Positions 23,001-33,909 of a DNA stretch of 64,000 bases are shown here, piece after piece. The stretch is from Bromus sterilis (taxonomy: Eukaryota > Streptophyta > Magnoliopsida > Poales > Poaceae). Where the stretch lies: assembly GCA_950022295.1 (NCBI GenBank), contig OX465598.1, forward strand, positions 3,100,001 through 3,164,000. Direction: 5' to 3'. The position numbers and the translations under genes were made by a program. Under the pieces are notes generated by a model. The model saw only the letters and a list, made by a program, of their open reading frames with translations. It ran no database searches and was not told where the DNA came from. Numbering within the stretch: the stretch's first letter is position 1; each line of letters begins with the position of its first letter.

Positions 23001-24687
23001 TGTCTTAGTTTGATCAACTTTATATAATATAATATAAACATTTAAAATAACAAATATATCTATGGTGCAAAAATATAATCAATGGTGAACCCAAAATTAT
23101 TGATTTGCTAATGTAGATAGATGTTAACAGTTTTTTATATACACTTGGTCAAATTTACAAAGTTGGACTTAAAACCAAAATAACACGTGGAGTAAATCAA
23201 AACTGATGGAGTACATAGGCGGCTGGACCTAACTTGGAATAATTTAAACCAAATCGATACTTTCCTAAAACACGCCTGCATTAACTCAATCAAATTAAAT
23301 CTTAAGTAAATCAAATCATTATTTCCCTTTCTTAATCATACCCAAATTCTTAACTAAATAAAAAAAACTTTGCCTTCGCCTACCCATACTCTAATCAAAT
23401 TAAATTTTATCAAAATAAAAAATATGATGGGTGTAAGGTATATCGGATAAGATTGATGTTGAACCACTAAAATATGTATGCCCCGTTTCAACTTACGAAC
23501 AATTAGCTAGTAGTAGTAACAAGAGAGATATATTTTTGTCGTCACCGTAATTCTCTAAAAATCTAATTCCATATAAATATGTATATGAAAGTAAAAAAGA
23601 AAAGTATTTATGTTACCTCCTTGAAGAGGGCACAGACAGAGTGCTCAGCCGAGAACTGCTTGAGCTCTGTTAGCTGGTAAGGATGTCCAACGCATAAGGC
23701 TGCTATCTCAAAACGCTGCGTGGAGACGATGATGCAGCTGCCATTGTTCATGTCAGGAAGAAACATCCTGATAGCATGCCACTCCACCATGTTTGACAGG
23801 TCTTCCAAGACGACGAGGTATCTGTTGTCTGTGACTAGCTTCTGGAATTCCTTGGCGAGATCTTCATGGGTGGCCTCCATCTTGGTCAGGACATCCATCC
23901 TTACCATGCTTGATTCATTGCTAGAGTTTGAGTGGAACTGAGCCACCAAGCTCCGGATGAAGTCACGGGGATTGAAAGGATGCATGAGCTTCACCCAAGC
24001 ACGACACGTGAAGTGTGGGAGGAATGATGGGTCGTTGTAGGCCTTGCTGATGATGGAAGTTGTACCAAGGTCGCCGTCGACCGTCTCCCACACCGAGATA
24101 ACTTGAAGGTCTTGGACGCCTTTCTTGATAATCAACTGGGCTAGATCCCAAAAGCACGGTTGCCTTTCCGTGGCATCTCTTGCCTTCATGAGCATTGTGA
24201 CTGCTACAGCACCGGCAGCGGCGCTAGAGGATGTGTGTTGTTGCAGCCTGAATATCTTGGGGTCAGAGTCCATGATGTGGCTGTAGCGCAGGTAAGACTT
24301 GCTCAGCTCCTCGGCCCTGGCCCTCATCTCTTCTATCTCCTGGACCGCCTCGTCCAGCTTTAGCGGGGGCGCCATACACGGCGGGAGCAATCGGAAATAC
24401 CAGTTGGAATTGTTGTTGTCGAGCTGAACGACGAAGTCGATGCAGTCCTCCAGGTCGTAGGCGAGGTCGCTGACCTGCCTCACCCAGGTCTTGACCAAAT
24501 TGCTCTTGACGCGCTCTTGAGTGGCGTCATCAAGGAAGGAGTGGATCATCTCGAACTCGAGCGTGATGAACACCATGTTCCTCCGCGCACTGTCCCGCAG
24601 CCTGGCCTCCTCCTCGATCGCTCCCTTGACCTTGCTCAGCGCCCCCTCCACCACCGTCTTGGCCAGACCAACCACCAGGTCCGCCAT
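20030..24687 (-). CDS. NLR1: CC-NLR with two NB-ARC-like blocks
   Basis: Predicted cytoplasmic immune receptor of 1194 aa in three exons: 24687-23617, 22902-22315 and 21955-20030, all phase 0 with GT..AG introns (GAG|GTAACA, ACACAG|GGC, GAG|GTGTGC, AAAG|GTACTT). Exon 1 has an N-terminal coiled coil (LEDCID, residues 79-84). It then carries an NB-ARC-like block whose P-loop is degenerate (ETVDGDLGTTS, 201-211) but which keeps a kinase-2-like YLVVLEDL and an RNBS-B-like GSCIIVSTQR. Exon 2 has a second NB-ARC with an intact P-loop (GMTGVGKS, 420-427) and kinase-2 IVIDD. Exon 3 supplies a GLPL-like CGDLPK, the winged-helix part (QVNGFIHEYI in the MHD position) and LRRs. No stop or frameshift is present in the joined frame. 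Grass NLRs with a GDLGTTS-type first P-loop are, to my memory, a known clade; the exact family is not assigned. The 3' end and transcript are unverified. Confidence 0.8.
22967..23211. mobile_element. Stowaway MITE in NLR1 intron 1
   Basis: It runs from ctccctccgttttg to a diverged end, aactgatggag, between TA dinucleotides (22965-22966 and 23212-23213). It is 245 bp, non-coding and wholly inside the first intron, 65 bp upstream of the exon 2 start on the transcript. It may affect splicing, but nothing shows that. Confidence 0.75.
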
Positions 24688-24994
24688 TGATAGCTCTCTT
24701 TCTTCTCCTATCTAGCTAGCTTAGCTTGCTTGAGTGTCAGATGGATTAATGAGGGGCTATGCAAGTGCTCGATGGAGTGAGTAGTTGTGTGTCCACGGAG
24801 CACCCCGAGATGGCATTCTTATAGGAGTAACTGCTGGAGGTCGATTGAGGAAGGACATACTATGAACATGCAAGTTGTACATTGTTTAAGCACTAAGCAG
24901 AGACTGCGAGGGAAGCAAGTCCTGGCCGATCGTCATTCTAAATTTTAACCTTATTATATATGTACGCTTAACTGAGCGGTACTTCAATTGTGTA

Positions 24995-25044
24995 CTCCCT
25001 CCGATTCATAAAAATGAGCGATACTTATTATGAATCGAAGAGAG
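24995..25044. mobile_element. Very short Stowaway-like MITE
   Basis: A 50-bp palindrome, ctccctccgattcataa..ttatgaatcgaagagag, lies between TA dinucleotides about 310 bp upstream of the NLR1 start codon. Confidence 0.65.
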
Positions 25045-25484
25045 TACAACAAAACACCACCACTCTGGTTATCACATTCACATGCATGACTGCGCTGCTC
25101 TTACAAATTAGTTACTCTAGCTACTACACAACACTCACGTCGTTCAATTACAATATATTTGCCTTTTCTCCTGCATGTGTAGCAATTTACAAGGTCCAGT
25201 ATATATATGTCGTTTCCTAAACCAGTAATTACGTGCATATGTGGCCTGTGTGTATATTCATGTGTGTTCTAATAAAAGAGTATTTTTTTTGTTTCGTTTT
25301 CTGAGGATTCATTAGTCATATTGTTCTAGTCGTGTTTCTTCAATGCCAAACGCAATCTTTAATCGTTGATTAACCGTACATGGCACACAAGTGATTCCTA
25401 ACCCAACTAATCCCTCTTGCTCGTGTCAATGTCTCTTGTAAGAAAATCGTTTATTTAAGTAGCTGCAGCTCAACCTCACCTCAC

Positions 25485-26303
25485 GAGTGAATTGCAGTAA
25501 ACTACGACAGTGAGGGATAGGATTGGCACTAACACATGTTTTGCTAATCCTTTCAGAAAACACATTTTTTTTCCTCAATCTTTGCAAATACTACAGATTA
25601 CCCGATTAGCTCCATTTAAGTATGATTATGACATGTGGGACCCGCCTGTAAGAATAATATTTTGCAAAAAGACCCCTAATTTTTTTGAAAAAAAAGCAAT
25701 CGGGTCCTTCCCTAACCATCGTGGCCATCTTGGAGGCTGAGCTGCAGCTCGCGCCCGGTCCCCCCCCCCCCCCCCGCACTCATCGGCGGCGCTCACCCGA
25801 CGCCGATGCCCTCGCCGCCGCGCAGGGGCCATCGGCCCTCCTCGTCGGTGCGCCGCATCACGCTCGCTCGAAGCCTTCGCCTCGGGGCCTTCACTGCCGC
25901 GCTCCAACCGCCAGCTCCTCGAACCCGCCCGGATGCTCCGCCCTGGCCTCAGCGCCCCTGGCCGCCCCGCCCTGGCCTCCCTGCTTCCCTAGCCGCCCAG
26001 CCCCGTGGAAACCGCACCGGTGGCTGTAGCGCCCTTGGCCGCCGTGGGGACGACCAGCTGCAGCCACCGGCCGCCCCATTGACCCTGGACATAGACAAAC
26101 ACGAGGACCTGATTGCTTTAAAAAAAATTAGGGTTGTATCTATAAAACAACTCCTTATAGGCGGGTCCCACATGTCATAATCGTACTTAAATGAAGCTAA
26201 TCGGGTAATCTGTGGTATTTGCAAAGATTAAGAAAAAAAATGTATTTTTTAAAAAGATTAGCAAAACATGTGTTAGTGGTTCGTGGTTTTCTGTAATTCA
26301 CTC
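25485..26303. mobile_element. Foldback (Mutator-like?) transposon with about 200-bp TIRs
   Basis: The ends gagtgaattgcagtaaac and gttttctgtaattcactc start inverted arms that match for about 200 bp ('gctaatc', 'tttgcaaatac', 'gattacccgattagct', 'gacatgtgggacccgcc'). The core (25740-26080) is strongly GC-rich and contrasts with the AT-rich arms, which suggests captured genic DNA. A 9-bp target duplication was not evident; only CAC is shared at the borders. Confidence 0.75.
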
Positions 26304-26309
26304 CACACC

Positions 26310-26854
26310 CGCTGAATCTAGCTAACTCATCGATCATGGTTCATGGAACAGCTCATACGCGTTGAATGTGCACTGGCCAGTAGTCCTAGGTTGTAGTAAT
26401 ATTAGATGCCAAACACGAGGTCGTGCACATGCATGCCCAGATTTCGTCAAATCACATGGAATCGATTTATAATTAAGGCGCTGCCTAGAAACTAATCGTT
26501 TATTGTTTTTTGAGGTAGCTTACCACTGTGCCAAGTGGTAGAAACTAATCGTTTAGATCCGTTGGTGTTATCAGGTTCTCAAAACTTTAAGATGTGCATT
26601 GGGGTTACTAATAACCATGCCACGGCATTAGCATGTGTACTTCTTGGTCAGTTTTCTGCAGCAATGCCAAACAGCAAGGCATTCCAAAAAAAAAATGAGT
26701 CACTATCTCTTTAGGCTTTATATAGTTGTACACCTCAAATACTTACGCTCAGATAGTGTCATGAACAACTATCCCAGTACAATGCATACATGTGCACAGT
26801 GCTGCCATCCTTAATATGTTATGATAAACACGAGGTCATGCATGGATGCTCGCT
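26310..26854. other. Spacer before the tandem array
   Basis: No gene or complete repeat was recognised. Words such as 'aaacacgaggtc' recur near 26414 and 26828. Confidence 0.4.
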
Positions 26855-29800
26855 GCTCCCCAGCTAGTCTCTGGTCACTAGGGATCCATCAACTAACTGG
26901 CCATGGCTAGCTAGCTGTAAAATCCCTTGTCTTGCCTGCGTCTAAGAAGATTGATGAGGCAGTAAACTCGTCGACCGCTCTGACCATCCTTTGGTTTAGC
27001 GCTAGACAGTCGTTAATGCGCCCCCAAGTCGATCTGAAACTAGAGTGGACTACATCGATAATAACCTCCTAAGTCTAAGTGCCTAACATACATTGTTAAC
27101 CATGACTTAGCTAGACTGTTGGGCAAATCTTGCTCTCTGAGAAGACTTGGGATACTCTGGCCGGTCGAGAAACTGATTGATTTGATTAATTGCCCGATCG
27201 GGTCGATTACAGTTCTTGACTTCCCTCGATTGCACAAAACTAACTAACAATCAACACAACTTGAGGTTAAGTAGTTACTTCTGACATGTACCAAGATGCT
27301 TTCTCTACTCTGTCCTCTAGACGATGCACATGCCAGCCGCCAAATCAATTTTCCACTGAGCACAAAGTCTGCATGAAACTCAAATATGATGTCCCTACCA
27401 TCTTCTAAAAATACATTGATGGTAGTTTAAGTCTTCCAGCCGAATTTTATAAAGGACAACTATATATGATTTTAACACAAACGGATCGAGTATATAATGA
27501 AACTGATATAGTGTTTAGTTCGGCCATGTCAAGCAAAGACTTGAATCGATCGAGGTCTTAATGAAATATATAGTCACTATGTCAACTGACCCGAGGATTC
27601 TGCAAGCACGTTCAACTAACGTGATGGCATCGACGATCAACCGGTCAACAACTACTTGTTCACGAGCATCCCGGGACCTCCATCGATCCATGTTGACCTG
27701 CCTTGGGCAAATGGATGGAGCTCCCCAGCTAGTCTCTGGTCACTAGGGATCCATCAACTAACTGGCCATGGCTAGCTAGCTGTAAAATCCCTTGTCTTGC
27801 CTGCGTCTAAGAAGATTGATGAGGCAGTAAACTCGTCGACCGCTCTGACCATCCTTTGGTTTAGCGCTAGACAGTCGTTAATGCGCCCCCAAGTCGATCT
27901 GAAACTAGAGTGGACTACATCGATAATAACCTCCTAAGTCTAAGTGCCTAACATACATTGTTAACCATGACTTAGCTAGACTGTTGGGCAAATCTTGCTC
28001 TCTGAGAAGACTTGGGATACTCTGGCCGGTCGAGAAACTGATTGATTTGATTAATTGCCCGATCGGGTCGATTACAGTTCTTGACTTCCCTCGATTGCAT
28101 AAAACTAACTAACAATCAACACAACTTGAGGTTAAGTAGTTACTTCTGACATGTACCAAGATGCTTTCTCTACTCTGTCCTCTAGACGATGCACATGCCA
28201 GCCGCCAAATCAATTTTCCACTGAGCACAAAGTCTGCATGAAACTCAAATATGATGTCCCTACCATCTTCTAAAAATACATTGATGGTAGTTTAAGTCTT
28301 CCAGCCGAATTTTATAAAGGACAACTATATATGATTTTAACACAAACGGATAGAGTATATAATGAAACTGATATAGTGTTCAGTTCGGCCATGTCAAGCA
28401 AAGACTTGAATCGATCGAGGTCTTAATGAAATATATAGTCACTATGTCAACTGACCCGAGGATTCTGCAAGCACGTTCAACTAACGTGATGGCATCGACG
28501 ATCAACCGGTCAACAACTACTTGTTCACGAGCATCCCGGGACCTCCATCGATCCATGTTGACCTGCCTTGGGCAAATGGATGGAGCTCCCCAGCTAGTCT
28601 CTGGTCACTAGGGATCCATCAACTAACTGGCCATGGCTAGCTAGCTGTAAAATCCCTTGTCTTGCCTGCGTCTAAGAAGATTGATGAGGCAGTAAACTCG
28701 TCGACCGCTCTGACCATCCTTTGGTTTAGCGCTAGACAGTCGTTAATGCGCCCCCAAGTCGATCTGAAACTAGAGTGGACTACATCGATAATAACCTCCT
28801 AAGTCTAAGTGCCTAACATACATTGTTAACCATGACTTAGCTAGACTGTTGGGCAAATCTTGCTCTCTGAGAAGACTTGGGATACTCTGGCCGGTCGAGA
28901 AACTGATTGATTTGATTAATTGCCCGATCGGGTCGATTACAGTTCTTGACTTCCCTCGATTGCATAAAACTAACTAACAATCAACACAACTTGAGGTTAA
29001 GTAGTTACTTCTGACATGTACCAAGATGCTTTCTCTACTCTGTCCTCTAGACAATGCACATGCCAGCCGCCAAATCAATTTTCCACTGAGCACAAAGTCT
29101 GCATGAAACTCAAATATGATGTCCCTACCATCTTCTAAAAATACATTGATGGTAGTTTAAGTCTTCCAGCCGAATTTTATAAAGGACAACTATATATGAT
29201 TTTAACACAAACGGATCGAGTATATAATGAAACTGATATAGTGTTTAGTTCGGCCATGTCAAGCAAAGACTTGAATCGATCGAGGTCTTAATGAAATATA
29301 TAGTCACTATGTCAACTGACCCGAGGATTCTGCAAGCACGTTCAACTAACGTGATGGCATCGACGATCAACCGGTCAACAACTACTTGTTCACGAGCATC
29401 CCGGGACCTCCATCGATCCATGTTGACCTGCCTTGGGCAAATGGATGGAGCTCCCCAGCTAGTCTCTGGTCACTAGGGATCCATCAACTAACTGGCCATG
29501 GCTAGCTAGCTGTAAAATCCCTTGTCTTGCCTGCGTCTAAGAAGATTGATGAGGCAGTAAACTCGTCGACCGCTCTGACCATCCTTTGGTTTAGCGCTAG
29601 ACAGTCGTTAATGCGCCCCCAAGTCGATCTGAAACTAGAGTGGACTACATCGATAATAACCTCCTAAGTCTAAGTGCCTAACATACATTGTTAACCATGA
29701 CTTAGCTAGACTGTTGGGCAAATCTTGCTCTCTGAGAAGACTTGGGATACTCTGGCCGGTCGAGAAACTGATTGATTTGATTAATTGCCCGATCGGGTCG

Positions 29801-31176
29801 ATTACAGTTCTTGACTTCCCTCGATTGCACAAAACTAACTAACAATCAACACAACTTGAGGTTAAGTAGTTACTTCTGACATGTACCAAGATGCTTTCTC
29901 TACTCTGTCCTCTAGACGATGCACATGCCAGCCGCCAAATCAATTTTCCACTGAGCACAAAGTCTGCATGAAACTCAAATATGATGTCCCTACCATCTTC
30001 TAAAAATACATTGATGGTAGTTTAAGTCTTCCAGCCGAATTTTATAAAGGACAACTATATATGATTTTAACACAAACGGATCGAGTATATAATGAAACTG
30101 ATATAGTGTTTAGTTCGGCCATGTCAAGCAAAGACTTGAATCGATCGAGGTCTTAATGAAATATATAGTCACTATGTCAACTGACCCGAGGATTCTGCAA
30201 GCACGTTCAACTAACGTGATGGCATCGACGATCAACCGGTCAACAACTACTTGTTCACGAGCATCCCGGGACCTCCATCGATCCATGTTGACCTGCCTTG
30301 GGCAAATGGATGGAGCTCCCCAGCTAGTCTCTGGTCACTAGGGATCCATCAACTAACTGGCCATGGCTAGCTAGCTGTAAAATCCCTTGTCTTGCCTGCG
30401 TCTAAGAAGATTGATGAGGCAGTAAACTCGTCGACCGCTCTGACCATCCTTTGGTTTAGCGCTAGACAGTCGTTAATGCGCCCCCAAGTCGATCTGAAAC
30501 TAGAGTGGACTACATCGATAATAACCTCCTAAGTCTAAGTGCCTAACATACATTGTTAACCATGACTTAGCTAGACTGTTGGGCAAATCTTGCTCTCTGA
30601 GAAGACTTGGGATACTCTGGCCGGTCGAGAAACTGATTGATTTGATTAATTGCCCGATCGGGTCGATTACAGTTCTTGACTTCCCTCGATTGCATAAAAC
30701 TAACTAACAATCAACACAACTTGAGGTTAAGTAGTTACTTCTGACATGTACCAAGATGCTTTCTCTACTCTGTCCTCTAGACGATGCACATGCCAGCCGC
30801 CAAATCAATTTTCCACTGAGCACAAAGTCTGCATGAAACTCAAATATGATGTCCTTACCATCTTCTAAAAATACATTGATGGTAGTTTAAGTCTTCCAGC
30901 CGAATTTTATAAAGGACAACTATATATGATTTTAACACAAACGGATCGAGTATATAATGAAACTGATATAGTGTTCAGTTCGGCCATGTCAAGCAAAGAC
31001 TTGAATCGATCGAGGTCTTAATGAAATATATAGTCACTATGTCAACTGACCCAAGGATTCTGCAAGCACGTTCAACTAACGTGATGGCATCGACGATCAA
31101 CCGGTCAACAACTACTTGTTCACGAGTCCCGGGACCTCCATCGATCCATGTTGACCTGCCTTGGGCAAATGGATGG
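26855..31176. repeat. Five tandem copies of an 865-bp unit
   Basis: Units start at 26855, 27720, 28585, 29450 and 30315, exactly 865 bp apart; the last has a 3-bp deletion (cacgagtccc for cacgagcatccc). Copies are almost identical, with scattered single-base differences (cac/cat before 'aaaactaac', cgat/caat in copy 3, gatcg/gatag in copy 2, tttag/ttcag in copies 2 and 5). Copies 1 and 4 agree at every variant I noted. Small open frames of 61-72 codons recur in each unit but show no family features. I do not recognise the unit as a known satellite or transposon. Confidence 0.95.
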
Positions 31177-31261
31177 AGCACATGCAAACACATTATTCAG
31201 ACGTGCCACGGTGGACCAGATTCCTTGTATGAATGACCTCCTGGGTCTATACTAACAAAGT

Positions 31262-31590
31262 CATTTTCATGAGACTCAAAGATGATGTCCTATTGGTATG
31301 TTTTAACAATGCATGCATGTTCAATGATTTACCTAGTTTGCTCGATCTGTGGACAAGTATTTATGATTTACCTAATGATCATTAGAGTATCATTAATCTC
31401 GGAATGTGATTTGAGGCGGAAGGAGTATTGAATGGGTCGATGTCGTAATGAAATCGCTACTTTGTTGATCGATCTGAAAAATCAGTGTGCGAGAACTTTC
31501 AGTTAACTTGATCAACTCATCATCGATCGGACCGACAACAACTAGTTGCTCATGCGCATCTCTTGGGACCTTCGTCGATACTTCATACTT
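31262..31590. repeat. Diverged relative of the 865-bp unit
   Basis: Words of the unit's second half recur in order but much diverged: 'gagactcaaagatgatgtcc', 'gtcgatgtcgtaatgaaat', 'catcgatcggaccgacaac', 'tgctcatgcgcatc', 'gggaccttcgtcgat'. A still more eroded trace is at about 32480-32640. The young array therefore arose from a sequence already present locally in older copies. Confidence 0.6.
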
Positions 31591-31839
31591 GTATATTTAT
31601 TAATAATTTAATATACCAAAACATATATCTTTTATCTAAGCCAAGATGGCCCTCATGTAGAACTTCATCAGCTCAACCTTTCTTTGAATAGGAGTGGATG
31701 TAAGTGTAACGACTCATAGTTTAGAGAGAAATCGATTTTTTTTTCGAATGAGCATTGCATTCATACAACTTTCAATTGCGTCAATCTTGGGTAAATTTAA
31801 AACTTTCAATTGCGTCGACCGTGTGCACGGTCATTCGGG

Positions 31840-33750
31840 TGAGTAGGTGCCTTCCAAACCGCGACCTTTAAGATTCTGCCTTGACTTCGACTCCGGCCGC
31901 TTTGTCGACTACTTCCTCTGCATCGATACCATGGTGAAGGACGACGCCGCTGCCACGGCTGCCGCCTTGAAGAAGGTGACCGGCGAATCATAGGATGCTT
32001 CATTCATCCTCTTTTTACTCGTACATGTGATCGACGTATATGCATTGTTCGTAGATGTTTTGATGTAAAATTATATATGTACTTACATGATTAGTTCTTG
32101 TATGAGATGCATGCCGTAAATGTCATGTTTACTGTTTATTCATTGATTAGATTAACAGAAATATGCTAATATATCCAGCAAGTTATATTCACGTGGGACC
32201 AGGCTTTCCACTTCACAAGTACAAGTTGTTCAAAACAAAAGAGAGGGAAGTTGGCTCAAATAATTGGACCTGCTTGCTTATATTTTTTGAATCTTGAATT
32301 TCCATGTTAGGGGAACATGATGGACCGATGGATCGGCCGGACAAATAGACAGCTAGTTGTTGTTGACTAGACTTAATTGACCAATGGATGGAGCACATGC
32401 ATGCACGTTGTTGAAACGTGAAATATGCACTACTTGGCCTTGATTCTCGTACGTACATACGTACTCTAAACGTAATAATTTGCTATGTCGAGATGACTTC
32501 GATGTGCGTGTGCGCGCGTTGGTCTGAGGAATCAGATTCGAGCTTCACGTTCTATTAACGTGACTGTAGTTAGTGATGAGATTCTCTTAGGACTTGCATT
32601 GATTCAAGTTCCTTGTCTTGACTTAAACTTTTTTGCCAGATTCTCTTAGGACTTGCACTGATTCCTTAGGGCCGATCTATCAGTTCACTAGTACTAAAGT
32701 TTGCTCTAATAGACCTGACACAGGAGGCTCGTGACTCATCAAATGTTGACGTCATCACAATCTAACATGCATGACGTCACATGGTACCGGTCGAGGTCCA
32801 CTAACCGACGCTGATGAAACAATTGATTTTTTTGCCTCTCCAGGAAAAGACTTTGGAACCCTTGCAAGTTTCAAGTTTTGATTCCACTAGCTTTTGCATG
32901 CAACTAGTAGTATTCATGAAAACCAATCCATATTTATATGAATCAAACGACTTATTGGTAGAAAGGAACAAATTACGTAGCCAATAGGTATTCATCTTGA
33001 TCCCGTTGTAATTCATAAGAAGCCTAACACACCGGAACGAAGGGAATACAATACTTAGTTCTATCGTGTACAAATTTATTTAATCACTAGTACAGTTAAG
33101 GGCTATTTAAACGTTTTTTTTTTACCCCTTTTGCCTACATAAGTCGGAACCATTGCCTTGCGATGGTTTGCGAAAGAGGTTAGATATACCAGACGGCACA
33201 AAAAATATATATACGATGAGGCTAGTGTAGCTACCTAAGCAGCAAAATCAGGACTAGACGTAATGTAATTAGTAGGTGAAAAAGAGAGTTAATGATAGCT
33301 TAATTTACAACTAAATAAGAAAAACTAACCAGAGGCGGGCGGTAGTAGATGACGGAGGATGCCACTTGCCACGTTCGCCTTCTTTTGTCTATGTTGGCAT
33401 GAGGTGTTGAGGCTGTGGGTCAGTGGGTGACATAAACCTGCTTCACCAACGAACTGCAGACCTGAACCGATTTGATGTTGAACACACAGCGTGCATGCAT
33501 TAGATTCAGAGTTGAGATTCCTGTTCACAAAATATTAGAAGCTCGAATTCATCAGACTAAAGAGAAATTGGAGTGAATCCCAGGAGAGCAGGAGGGTAAA
33601 AGCGGACGAACCATTGGTGTGCATATGAAGCAATCGATTATGCCAACCGGAGTGTGCAAGGCAACGGAGGATAGGCAGAGTCTAATTAATCCAGATGTTG
33701 CCAACTGTTCTTGGAGAGAGGAGAGCACAGGGGATGGGCCAAACAAAGAG
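31840..33750. other. Intergenic stretch, mostly unrecognised
   Basis: Around 31875-31993 a reading frame on + (DSGRFVDYFLCIDTMVKDDA... ending KKVTGES and a stop) is GC-richer than its surroundings and could be a gene fragment; I do not recognise it. The rest is AT-rich without a clear gene. Confidence 0.35.
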
Positions 33751-33909
33751 TGAGGGGTTCCATCTGTTGCGACATTCTGTCAAACAGGTGCCGCGCGCGG
33801 CATGTATAGCAAGGTGAATGATAATGGGATGGATCGCTGTGGTACGAAGCTAGCGATGATGCTGATCAAGGAAGGAAGAGGGAGCACAGAGCCGAGCCAA
33901 GGAAGAAGA

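Noticed and set aside
27561..31236. 61-72-codon + strand frames in each 865-bp unit
   Set aside because: Identical only because of the array; too short and featureless to support as genes.
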